NCBI GenBank assembly: GCA_021521415.1
Contig: JAIQDT010000106.1
Coordinates: 3,151,001 to 3,215,000, forward strand
Origin: Bidens hawaiensis
Lineage: Eukaryota > Streptophyta > Magnoliopsida > Asterales > Asteraceae
Length of the DNA: 64,000 nt
Reading direction: 5' to 3'
Positions within the stretch are counted from its first letter, which is position 1. Each line of letters begins with the position of its first letter. Positions 50,201-60,806 of this stretch are shown piece after piece. The position numbers and the translations under genes are program-made. The notes beneath the pieces were generated by a model. It made no database searches, was not told where the DNA came from, and saw only the letters and a list, made by a program, of their open reading frames with translations.

Positions 50201-50278
50201 CATACTAATTATTCCCCACATACACCCCCCTGACTGGTCTTTCTTTCGAGCAGGACGTTGTTTTGATCTTTTTGCCAT
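46102..50278 (-). CDS. TRM-like protein with DUF4378 C-terminus (DUF3741 family)
   Basis: Six minus-strand exons fit: 50278-50125, 50044-49974, 49742-48563, 48482-48370, 48061-47887 and 46700-46102, giving 763 residues with consistent phases. The N-terminus (MAKRSKQRP, then CMWGIISMFDFRHGR) matches plant proteins related to TON1-recruiting-motif (TRM) proteins, which organise cortical microtubules. The middle is charged and disordered-looking, with the LIEEEMFID and SFMELKRRLKQAMG blocks typical of DUF3741 members. The last exon carries the DUF4378 region (DLNWSEFETRWISSVQILDISIL, FLFDATNEAL, KTWLDIRSESHEVVNKIVETIFEETIDE). Intron 5 is swollen to 1.2 kb by two MITEs and (TA)n. The exact TRM subgroup, and whether it binds TON1, cannot be stated. 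Confidence 0.9.
46809..46857. repeat. (TA)n microsatellite
   Basis: Uninterrupted AT dinucleotides border the left end of a TIR element in intron 5 of the TRM-like gene. A matching run (47184-47216) borders the right end. Confidence 0.9.
46858..47184. mobile_element. TIR element inserted in (TA)n
   Basis: The left end reads AGGCTAAGCATAAAATGAAAACC with TTGAGTTGTGAAAACTC further in. The right end is the inverse (GGTTTTCACAACTC, GGTTTTCATTTTAACCTTACCCT). The element splits a (TA)n microsatellite, so the target is TA-rich, but the duplication length cannot be read. Confidence 0.75.
47239..47552. mobile_element. 314-bp hAT-like MITE with AACCGGTTTC words
   Basis: A perfect 8-bp duplication GACCCGCC flanks it (47231-47238, 47553-47560). 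The ends are TAGAGGTG and CACCTCTA with imperfect continuation. The interior repeats AACCGGTTT, CGGTTCGGTT and GGTCAG words. It lies in intron 5 of the TRM-like gene. Confidence 0.85.
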
Positions 50279-52982
50279 GATGAACTGGAGTTTTTTTTTT
50301 TTTAACGAATAAGAGACGAAGATGACAAACCTGATAAGAAAGAAATCAAAGAGGATATAAGCTAAAAGAACCAGAAAAAGAATGTGAAAATCTAAATGTT
50401 TTTTAAATAATTTAATAGATGCACTTTATGGCCAGAGGCTGCAATCTATCATTTCAAAATCATTGGCTAGATGTTCATATCTAATGGGATGTTCGGTGTG
50501 CAAAAATGATTATCTTTCTGATGTTTTGATTCTTTTAGTGCCATAAAAATCAGAGAAGCGAAAAAGGTGTTGCTGCAAAAAACCGATTATTGATCATACA
50601 CGTAAGAGTACCAAATTATTCCTAACTTCAATCAAGTAAGAGTACCAAATTATTCCTAACTTACTATTCTTGATACTACATGAGATTTGCAACATAAATC
50701 TTCTTGGGCATTGTCTATCTATTTTCATTCGATTTCTAATTCCCTAGTAAGTAGTAACGATTCATAACACTACGCCGGTTATTATACTCACAGCTTTACT
50801 GGCTATTTATCAGAAAAACATAGTTCCGTTAATAATATTTTTCAACAAATTATGAAAACAAAAATGCAAAAAGAAACCGTGTAAACGGATTTTCAATCAA
50901 ATTGTGAGATTTTTATGTTTCTCTTTGCATTGCAACAATGAATTAAATGCAACAAAAAAGGAACTCAAATATTCGTTATTAATCTACAAAATGAGAAAGT
51001 ACCTTAAATTTATAATCTTGTGATTGTAGCAGCAAGAGCAAAACCACCTGTTCTTTAGAACAAGATCACAGAGAGCCGAACTTGAATTCTTCGATTAGGT
51101 AACGGATCAAAACTTATTTATTCCCCTTTATCTCTCTTATCACTCGATGTTGCTTAGAAAATTTAAAAGACCAAACAATCATCCCTCTTTAAGATTTATA
51201 GACCCCAAAAGTCAAATCTTCAACCCCAAGAAAGCCCCTAAATTTAAGATTTTTGACAAAACCACAAGATCTTGAAAAGGATTTGCGATCACTCGTCGAA
51301 TATCGGAACTTCACTCGATCTGAGCCTCAAACTTTCTCAAAAAAATAAAAAACGGACGAAAACTTGTGTGAATTTGCGATCACTCGTCGATTATTGAGAA
51401 GAAAAACTCAAAAATTCAAAGATTATGAATTTGTGATTCAAAGCAGCTTTTGGTAGGTAAAAAAAAATAGAAAAACTGTGGAAAAAAAAAGAAAAAAAAA
51501 CAGAGACCTCAGATGGATTAAACACTTAACCACTTATTTTATTAAGTGATATTAGGTGTAAAGGTTTGGCAGCCATAAAAGACTGTAAAAAAGTGAAAGT
51601 GGTTGCAAAATGCAATGAACAAGAGAAAATTGGCACTTACTTATGAACTGATGTGGTGGGTCCATCAATTCAACATACACACAACAAGAAACCCTAAAAG
51701 ATTGAAGCTTTTATAAATCTTGATCAAGATCACACCTAATCCCATCTGGGTATCTCAAGATTTTCAAGAAACAGATGACCCAGATCAATCTTTCTGCAAA
51801 TTATTCAAATTAAACACTGACCCACAAATTTTCTTGAAAAAGTTAGGGTTTTTATGACCGTTAAAGGCCCATTAGTGATGAAGAACACATAAAGTTTGGA
51901 TCTTTAACGGTGGGTGTGATGAGAAATTGGGATATTTGGAAGAGGAAAGTTAGCAAGTATGATTGTGGTGGGGCCAATGGAATCAAATTATAAAACACAC
52001 ACATAAACATAAACACACAGATGACAAAATCTTGAAATTGAAAGAGATGGCTTACATACAATGTTGGATGATGATGAATCATCATCACCCATAAGGGTTG
52101 GAGGAAGAATAAAGATATGATTGACTAAAACATTGTTGGTATGCACACCTCTTTTTGGATTGGAAAGAGACAAGAGCGGCACTTAGCTGTTTTTTTGGTT
52201 AATTGTTTACTCAATTTTATATCCTAATATATCTTTTGAACTCTTTGATAAAAAAAATAATATTGGTTTTGTATGTATTTTGAATTTTGATAGTGATAGA
52301 CTGATATTTGATTAATGTTGTCTTAACTCTTTTTTGTGTAGAAGAAAAATAAATAGAAGTTTTGTTTTACCCGGTAAACTTAAAGAAATGACATATTTTA
52401 TTCTAAAACTAACTGGGTTAGTCTTCATTAGAAAAAAACTCGGTGGAGACCAATATGGTAAAAATTGGGATTAACATAGGGAATTTCTTAAGTTGAAATC
52501 GTTGTTGGCCAAAATTTGGATTATTAAAATCCAGCATCCCTTTTTATGGCAGCCAGCAGAGGGGGTGGGTGTGGATGCAATGGTTAGCATGGATGGTGCC
52601 CGGTAGGAGATCCTTACAACGGGCGAGTGGGGTGACGACAGCGACAAAGGTTGTTGCGATGCCGGTCTTAGTGGCGATTGGTAGATGGTGTCGGTGGATA
52701 ATGACAGTGATCAATGGGTGGTGCTGATCTATTTTAACTGTTTACAGATTTTGTAAGATTGACTCATGTTGATATATTATACGACTTTAGTACAATAAAT
52801 GAATCTTTGAAAAATCAAGTTGTTTTTAGATGATTGATAGATGTATATGCTAGTATTCATATTGTGTAAAAATCAAAAGCATTACTTACATTTTATGAAA
52901 AATAAAATGATTTTGGTATAGCAAATCAAGGATGACTCCTCCAAATTTTTCTCTCAATCAATATTAATATGCATAATAATTA
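50279..52982. other. Upstream region of the TRM-like gene and intergenic DNA
   Basis: CT/GA-rich stretches at about 51000-51450 and 51650-52200 look like leader or promoter DNA of the minus-strand gene. No exon could be tied to it with confidence. The phrase TTTGCGATCACTCGTCGA occurs twice (about 51284 and 51373). From 52.2 to 52.98 kb nothing was recognised. Confidence 0.35.
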
Positions 52983-53600
52983 AAGAAAATTTCCAAAATA
53001 AGCATTTACGAAAACAAAATTCAAGTTTTAGGTATCATTTGCAAAAAATTCTAAAAATAGGTATTATAAACTAGTCGTGGCGAGTAGTTTGTAGAAACCA
53101 ATTCGAACTTGCCGCGTGTCTTTAAACTAACCGTAACGAGCACGTTCACTAATCAATTACCCGTCACGACTAAATAAGTTTCATGCCTCGTAATCAACGC
53201 CCACGAGTAATTCATAAGTCCTTTAGTCGTGACGAGTAGATTATAAGGTTAAACTAGTCGCGACGAGTAGATTATAAGGTTAAATTAGTCGCGATGAGTT
53301 AACTACTAATAAACTACTCGTGTAGGGAATGTAAACCAGGTAAACTAATCGTCGCGACTAAAGGATTTATAAATAACTCGTAGGCGTTGATTACGAGGCA
53401 TGAAACTTATTTAGTTGTGACGAGTAATTGATAAGTAAACGTGCTCGTTACGGTTAGCTTAAGGACACATGGCAACTTTTAATTGATTTTACAAACTACT
53501 CGTCAAGACTAGTTTATAATACCTATTTCTAAAATTTTTCACAAATGATACCTAAAATAAGAAGTTTGTTTTCATAAATACTTATTTTGGAAATTTTCTC
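52983..53600. mobile_element. 618-bp MULE-type foldback element
   Basis: A perfect 9-bp duplication TAATAATTA flanks it (52974-52982, 53601-53609), which indicates a Mutator-like transposase. The two halves are long inverted repeats. AGAAAATTTCCAAAATAAG at the left pairs with CTTATTTTGGAAATTTTCT at the right, and AAATAAGTTTCATGCCTCGTAATCAACGCC has its inverse at about 53383-53418. The centre repeats AGTCGCGACGAGTAGATTAT twice. No coding capacity is seen. Confidence 0.88.
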
Positions 53601-53609
53601 TAATAATTA

Positions 53610-55120
53610 AAAAGTTATTAATAATTAGAAACATCATGTTATCATTTATTGTACCCCTTTTAACTTTATCCCCAAAGAATGGTCGCTTTGAGCATTCCCA
53701 GCCTGTCTCTCATCCCCATTTCCATAATTACACTATATAAAAGCGTATCTCTCTTTACAGTTTAATTAAATAATATTTTTTTATACTTTTATCATTACAG
53801 TTTTCTCTCTCCGCCTTATAATTTACAAAAAATCACTACCTTTTCCCCAAATTTACAAAAAATCATTATATTTTCTCTCTCCACCCTACAATTTACACTC
53901 ACAACCCCACCCTATAATTTATAAATTTCCCTCACCAAATTATAGGAGATGAGTTGAGAATACACTAATACATTAAACATTAAAGGAACTTAGCATTACC
54001 AATAGCCAATCTTTACCACTATTCATAAACCAATATGTACAATTATTATTACTATTGCTTAACAAACAATCATGTCTATATTCAACTATAACAAATATTA
54101 GTTGAAGTTCATATTTTATTTTTATTTTAGGAGAATTCGATTAAATAGCTAAAGTATTTTCAAAGAGCAAACGAACTGCGAAAAAGGGAAAGACGAAAAG
54201 GCTACACTCTTCCTCCACCCCATGAATCATTGTGTGTGCAAACTTCTCTCCCACGGGCGTATTTAAGGACGTATATTGCAAATGGTCTAAGAGCGTGTTA
54301 TATATATATTATATATGGTATGAGCTACGAACTTTAAAATAACTTGTTAATGACATCATTCTTAACCAAAAAAAAAACACTCGGTGGTGCCAACAAACTC
54401 GTTTATACCGGAGTTTTTATTAGTTCCCACAAAAATTCTATTAATTTCTAAAGGTGCGTGTAGCCCCCAGGTAATTTTTTAAGCTATTTTAAATATTTTA
54501 ATTTATAGATTGTCGATAGAGGTGGCTAAAGCCCCTACACCACCCTCCGGTGTATTATACGGGTGTGAAGGCGCATGGGTATTTCACAATAACATCTATG
54601 CGTGTCTTGTAATGGTAACGATTGAAGGGGCATTACCCATTACACGTTTTTGGCTAAACTGAGTGATTATTATGTGACGAAAAACGCCCTTTAAGAGGCA
54701 TTAACCATTACACATGACCTAAGACGAGAATGCTCATTAGGTAGGACTATCAAGACAAGATAGGTATAAGTTCCAGAGTCCCACATTATATTCTTGGCTT
54801 AACAGGTATGATTGGTCATCCAACAAGATCCTTACTTTCTTATGGACACTGATTGCTTATAGATTAGGTAACCATCATACTTTTTCATCTTTGTAAAATA
54901 CAAAGACGATACAGTTTTCTCTAAGAGTGCTTTATTTCAACTAAACCATGGAAAATATATGCAAAAATAACCCTTAATTAGTCCTTATTTCTTAATAATA
55001 CACATGTAACTTTAAATTTGATACATAAACATTGAGGTTTTATCTAGGTGGTTATATCTAGAGGTGTCAAAATATGCGTGGATCAGGTAAAGTGTCAAAA
55101 CGGATACATATTTAGTATCC
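53610..55120. other. Intergenic; nothing protein-like
   Basis: AT-rich, with a repeated phrase TTTACAAAAAATCA near 53820-53870. A paired phrase GGGGCATTACCCATTACACG / GAGGCATTAACCATTACACA occurs near 54630 and 54695. No gene is supported. Confidence 0.4.
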
Positions 55121-55227
55121 GTCAACAGTGTTGTAGAAATCTCTAGTCGCTAGTCAGGCAGTAAGTAGGGTGGGGGACTAGCGATTAATCAGGGATAATC
55201 GGACCGGGCTTTAAGAATAATTTTCAG

Positions 55228-55998
55228 TTTTTACAACACTACCCGTCAATAAACGGGTTAGATTAATGTTTAGTCTTGATGTACTTTAGATTAATGTTTA
55301 GTCTTGATTTACGCCCTGCTTGCGGTGCGCGCATATAATGTATATATGTGTGAACCCTCGGGTGGGCAAAAGTAAAATTGCACTAATTTTGACGTTATTT
55401 TACTAATCTCGTGAAAATAACGTTAAAAGTGGCGGAAGGTTAATCAGGCATCATGTGGTGGCGTTGATAGCCGAAAGACAAGGGCACATGCACCGATCAG
55501 CCGGTGTCCCGATGATTGAGTGCTATGTGCCTTATGTCCAAGGCTTGATGCAAAACTACTATCGAGCCGGGGATCTCACCGGAAGCAGCCTCTCTATCCC
55601 TATGGGAATGAGGTAAGGCTGTCTACATCTTACCCTCCTCATACCCTACCATAGCATTGCTATTGGTGGGATATACCGAGTACGATGATGATGATGATAT
55701 ATTACACGCATTTTTATATGTAATTTTCAGTTTTATATATACACATATATAGCTTGGCCAGAATCTCATCGGAAACCGTCGATTTCGGCCGGAATCTCGC
55801 CAAAAAACGCCGATTAAGTCTAATTAATCACGATTTTGACCGGATTTGACCATTGACCTATTAATTACCCGACTAGCCCAAAATTAATCAGTAGGGAGAG
55901 GACTAGAAATTAATCGGGGATTAATCGACGCCTAATTAAGATTTTTACAACACTACCCGTCAATAAACGGGTTAGATTAATGTTTAGTCTTGATGTAC
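55228..55998. repeat. 57-bp exact direct repeat, 714 bp apart, plus a partial copy
   Basis: The segment TTTTTACAACACTACCCGTC... through GTCTTGATGTAC is identical at 55228-55284 and 55942-55998. A partial third copy follows at 55286-55312. Both full copies sit at the right edge of AATTAATCG/CTAG-type MITE text. A retroelement lies in between. Confidence 0.8.
55313..55699 (+). mobile_element. Second copy of the ~390-bp non-autonomous retroelement
   Basis: It starts GCCCTGCTTGCGGTGCGC at the same internal position as the copy at 1248 and follows it to the GATGAT tail with about 95% identity by eye. It thus shares a fixed 5' end and an RTE-like 3' end. Flanking duplications are not clear, because it lies inside an older repeat. 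Confidence 0.8.
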
Positions 55999-56270
55999 AT
56001 TAGCAAAGTACAAGACCAAAACCCCTTTTTTAAACTTTTTAAGCATTATTAGCTATTACAAAGTGCAACTTTAATTATCATCCAACTAAAAGAAAACATT
56101 GTTAAATAAACCAAGAAAAAAAAACATATCAAAATTGCATCATTTTGGGTTTGACAGACTTAACAAAAGAGAAAAAAGAAACATAATTTAGATGGTTTAC
56201 AGTTGAGAATCCATGCATATTTCTATTCTCTTTCTGAAAGTCAAAAACTGAGTCCTAGTCATTTTAAACA

Positions 56271-59200
56271 TCACTTCTCATGCTTCTCCAGCCCTGATGC
56301 ATCTGTCCATTACAAAAGACAGTTATGTTAACGCATAATCGCATCTTAAATGATGATATACAGCCCGTTTGGCCCATTAATAATGTGACATAACCCAAAA
56401 TCACAGGTGATGCACTAGAATAACAAATATTTATTATTTATTTTTCTATGCTAAAATATATACGCCAATATGTAACTTGTATCCGACACTCAAAACTCGT
56501 TACATTTCAGTAGCAAATGCGTAACTTTACAAATATGCCCTTAAAATAGTGTGATGGATAAGCATGGTATTCCATTCTATTCTCAAGTTGCATAGCATCT
56601 ACAACCCTACAAGAATTTTATTGTCCCACGTATCTAAGGGTAAAACAAATAATCAAATAATAGATTATCTAGCTTAAACATGAAAAACATGAATATTTGA
56701 CCTTGGAATTAAGATTTAAAAAAATCTGATTTAATTCGTCCAGTCCGTTTATAAAAAACAAAAAACAACCTCCATATAAAAGATAACTATTTCACCTTTT
56801 TGCTTTAAAGTTTGAATCACTACTTATTTAATACAATTTCCTCCATTTATAAAAGTATAACCTCCAAAAGAAGAAAACTATTTCACCATCTGAATACAAA
56901 AACCAGTGACGAAATGGTTGGAAGGGGTTGACCCAAAACACTTTTTGTCCAATACATTTAAGTTTTATAAAAACTTGGCGTGTTAAGAGCAAATTATATT
57001 ATTTCAAAAATATTACAATGTTCCTAATACAACAATTTAGAAGGTTATATGCATCAAGTATGCACTTTGACCGACTTATGACCTGTTTTCACTTTTCACA
57101 CAGTAAGCTAATTTTTATATGACCTTTTAGATGCAATAACTCAAATCGACCCATGCATAAGTAAATGAAAATAAACTATCACCTCCAACAGGGAAAAAAA
57201 GGCAGAAAAATAAATTGGAGAAGGTTAAGAAAGTATGCATACTTGAAAGTTTCGTTGAGCAACCGTTTCCGTTAATAGAATATAAACTCGGTCTTCTTTC
57301 TTGACCTAGTGATAAAAGCTCTTGTACTCTTTCTGGCCAATCGGAATTTAACCTTCTAGCAAAGTCCTCTACTTCCCTGATAAACCAAACAAATCAGACC
57401 ACTCACACGTATATATAATATATATACATATACACACACAATATGTAAAAAAGCAATTTGTACCTGTCAATTTGCTCTTTAATTTCAGGATCTATGCCAT
57501 CTCCTATGTCGCAATCATCAAAATCATCATCGAGTGCAAATCTATCATCTTCTGAATCTTGCAACTTCAAAAGCTCACTGATATTCGGTAGACAATGACC
57601 ACCTTTGACCCTATCATCACGGCCCACAGAACTAATACCATTCGATTCCTGAAACAAAGGACAATATCTGAATTATTAGTGAACATGTTCATATCACATA
57701 TGACTTTTAAGTCTTTAACATTGCAAATAAGGGTTGTTGTGAACCTTGGCACCATTGTTTAGAGAAGAAGAGGTGTTTGAGCCGGTGCATACAGAAGGCA
57801 CGTTCTTTTGTTGGTCCTTTCTTCTACGGTTTTTCTTTTTGTTCTTCGCTGTTTTTACTTCCTTAGAATCTGCAACAAAGAGTCAATGACCAACCCATGT
57901 AAATATGTATGCATGTGTATGTGTACATATAGGGGTGGCAAATGTGACCCACTGGGTTGAATGGGTTGCAACAAAATGTGTATAATGGGTCAAACTAAAA
58001 AATGAAAAGAATTGAAACAGGTTGACATTTCTTGAGTTTTTTTTTCTTTGTGTAACGAAACGGAGGAACCTTTTTAGTTTTTTACTTTTATAGTTTTGAT
58101 TTGTGTTTCGAGTTACAATTTTTTAATTATTTTTTTTGAATTTTTTAATGAGGGGTTTCTGAAATCTCAATCCATTTTGACCCATTTCAAAAACCCCTCA
58201 TTAAAAAATTGAAAAAATAAAAAATCATAACTCGAAATCAAAATAAAAAACTAAAAAAGTAAAAAAACTAAAATGTTTCCTCCGTTTTTCTCGTTCCATT
58301 AAAAAAAATAAAAAAAACAAAAAAATACCTCGAGAAATATCAACCCATTTTGACCCGTTCAATCATTTCCTTTTTTTAGTTTGACCCATTATATACATTT
58401 TATTACAACCCACTCAACCCAATGGGTCACATTTGCCACCCCTATGTACATATATGTGTGTGAGATAATATGTGCAGACGCGCTAAAGGTACCTCCATTT
58501 TCTCCATTAATAAACGACAAGAGTTCATCCACTGAACGATCATCTACATGCTCTGCTTCAACTTCAATGTTCTGAAATCCAAATATCACAAGTGACAAAA
58601 TGTCAAAAACAGGTATTTGGTACTGAAACTACCTTGAGTTTCTCTTTTTCTTTTAATTCTTTCCTCTTTCTTGCATAAAGTCTATTCAACAATCGTATAC
58701 GCGGGTCATCAGTTATATTTTTCAAAGGCTCCAACTTTTCTTCCTGCAGCAGTTAAAATACACATTATTATTAAATGAAAGTAAAGCATACAAAATAATA
58801 TATATGAAAGCGTAAAACACCTCTGTTAGATCATCGGGTATGTGAAAAGTTTCACGTATTTCTTCAGGTGTTTTCCCTTCAATCATTCTTGCAAGTGCCC
58901 TACTGGTAAGATCAACTAACGGCTTTAATTGCAAACTGTCGGCAGCAGAAGTTAACTCACACAACCTATTTGTGTCCATACGAATAAACTTTTCATCAAA
59001 CGACTTCCGCTCCTATATAAAAAAACAAGTTTTTTTTACAATAATCAAGAAAAAATTTATATAGAATCACTATGTTAACTTTTCAAGAATTTCAACAAGA
59101 TATGAATAAGTTGGTCATTATCTTAATAAAGGATTCTGTAATCATAAACAGCATATAAACTTTTATGCAATTAAAACCATAGTTATTAAAAGCCCTCGCT

Positions 59201-60806
59201 TCTTGCGCCTAGGCCCATTTTTCAGGCGAGGCTCAATAAGTGCGCTTCTAGTTCCTAGGCGAGCGCTTCAGCATTGACTATGCCAAGAACATGAGAAGAT
59301 AAAAGGCGAGCAAAAGAAACGCAATGCGTGCTATTAAAACTTAGAACTAGGAGAGGTCAAAGGCATTATTGATACATTTTGTTATTCAAGTTCTAGAATT
59401 ACATTTGAATCTTGACTATTATAGAACTTTTGGTACTAATTAGATGATATTAAATGTTATATAATAGCTTTTGCTTATTTTATTTGAAGAATAGTATTAT
59501 TTTTCATATGCATATTATATTTTAAATTTTTTATTAAAGTGTGCTTTTTTTTCTTTAGACCCTCGCTTTTTTGGCGCCTTGCGCCTAGGCCCTAGACGAG
59601 GCCAATGCGCCTCGGTGCGCCTAGCGCATTTGATAACTATGATTAAAACCTGTTTTTATATGAAAGAAGTTGGTTATTTTAAAAGATACCTTGTTAGAGC
59701 GCCCTGGTACTTGATGGAATCGACAATAATCAAGAATTAAACTTAATGTAACGGGATTGACTCGTGCTGGAAGAGAAATTGGATATGTTTTTGAAGAGCC
59801 CATGCCTGCATGTATCTCATGGCATATGAAAGGACAAAATATAGCAACTTCTTGTTCCACTTGTTGAATCGATCCGTCAGCAGTTTGAAGCCATATATAT
59901 GACTTCATCATCTGAAATAAGGCATTGGAATATAATCATTTTAGAAAAGATGTTAATTCTAGTGAATTTTGACTCATGCTTTAATAAACGTTCGAATTTA
60001 TTTTATATGAAAACTAAGCCATTGCTTACTTAGATTGGTCCCGCATGTTTGTTTGACAGGTTGAACACTTTTGAGGATTTAGAAGTCTTAGTGAAAATTA
60101 AAACCCCATAAGTGAGCTTCGAACATTGCAGTAGTTAACATCTAGTATTTAATAAATTAACTTTTATTTTACAGTCATATATTTAATAAATACATATTAC
60201 ATTACCTTTTAGCCTTTTGAGAACTTAATACACATAAAAGCAAAGGTACCATCCAGAAACACTTTAAAATAAGCAAACTGGCTTAAAAAGCTTGTTATGA
60301 ATTTGGAACAACAAAACCGTAACTCGAAAAAAGGTTTCCAGCCTTATTTATAAATTGTAAATGTGATTTTGATGCTTTCATGTTTACAAAAGTGATTTGT
60401 GAATTCAAAAACTGCATTGACTGTTTGATCCTCTCAAAGTTGTGAACTGAAACCACATAAAAGCAAATTTTCAAAAAACTAATTATTTCCAGAATACTCT
60501 TAACTTTTCAATTGGCTAGTATTCGACGTGGTGAATACACTATAGATGTAAGATATAAAATATAGAATAGTACTGTAAGACTTGTTTTAACTTGTTAGTC
60601 AATAAAATCGCAATACCATAAACATTACAAAATATGCAGACTTTAGACAACTGAGGTGAAAAGTATCCTTTCTCAGTTTAAAGAAAAATAAAATAATTCT
60701 CCTTATGCACATAACAAATCTAAAACTGTACACTATTAAATAAACTAAAAATCAAGAAGAAACGTAAATACAATACCTCGGGTTTAATCACATCCGGTTC
60801 TGACAT
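56271..60806 (-). CDS. SKP1-like protein with long C-terminal extension (ASK20/21 type)
   Basis: Ten minus-strand coding exons fit: 60806-60777, 59911-59690, 59012-58821, 58743-58633, 58571-58493, 57869-57745, 57648-57464, 57376-57243 and 56302-56271 (nine listed segments; a leader exon precedes), together 369 residues. The N-terminal BTB/POZ-like Skp1 fold covers YIWLQTADGSIQQVEQEVAIF and NPVTLSLILDYCRFH. The Skp1 dimerisation region (LTSAADSLQLKPLVDLTSRALARMIEGKTPEEIRETFHIPDDLTEEE) binds F-box proteins in SCF ubiquitin ligases. Beyond ~165, a charged tail with KNKKKNRRRK and an acidic stretch DDDFDDCDIGD is characteristic of ASK20/ASK21. Introns contain two hAT MITEs. Whether it joins CUL1 in SCF complexes is inferred from family. 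Confidence 0.92.
57930..58444. mobile_element. 515-bp hAT-like foldback MITE in a SKP1-like intron
   Basis: A perfect 8-bp duplication TGTACATA flanks it (57922-57929, 58445-58452). The ends TAGGGGTGGCAAATGTGACC and GGTCACATTTGCCACCCCTA are 20-base perfect inverted repeats. Pairing continues through TGGGTCAAACTAAAAAA and AATGAGGGGTTTYTGAAA to the middle. The whole element folds as one hairpin and ends 48 bp before an exon (58493). Confidence 0.92.
59178..59641. mobile_element. 464-bp hAT-like MITE with GCGCCTAGGC words
   Basis: A perfect 8-bp duplication ATTAAAAC flanks it (59170-59177, 59642-59649). Ends CATAGTTATTAAAAG and ATTTGATAACTATG are inverted repeats. Both arms carry CCTAGGC/GAGGC/GCGCCT words around an AT-rich centre. 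It lies in the second coding intron of the SKP1-like gene, 49 bp from the exon at 59690. Confidence 0.9.
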
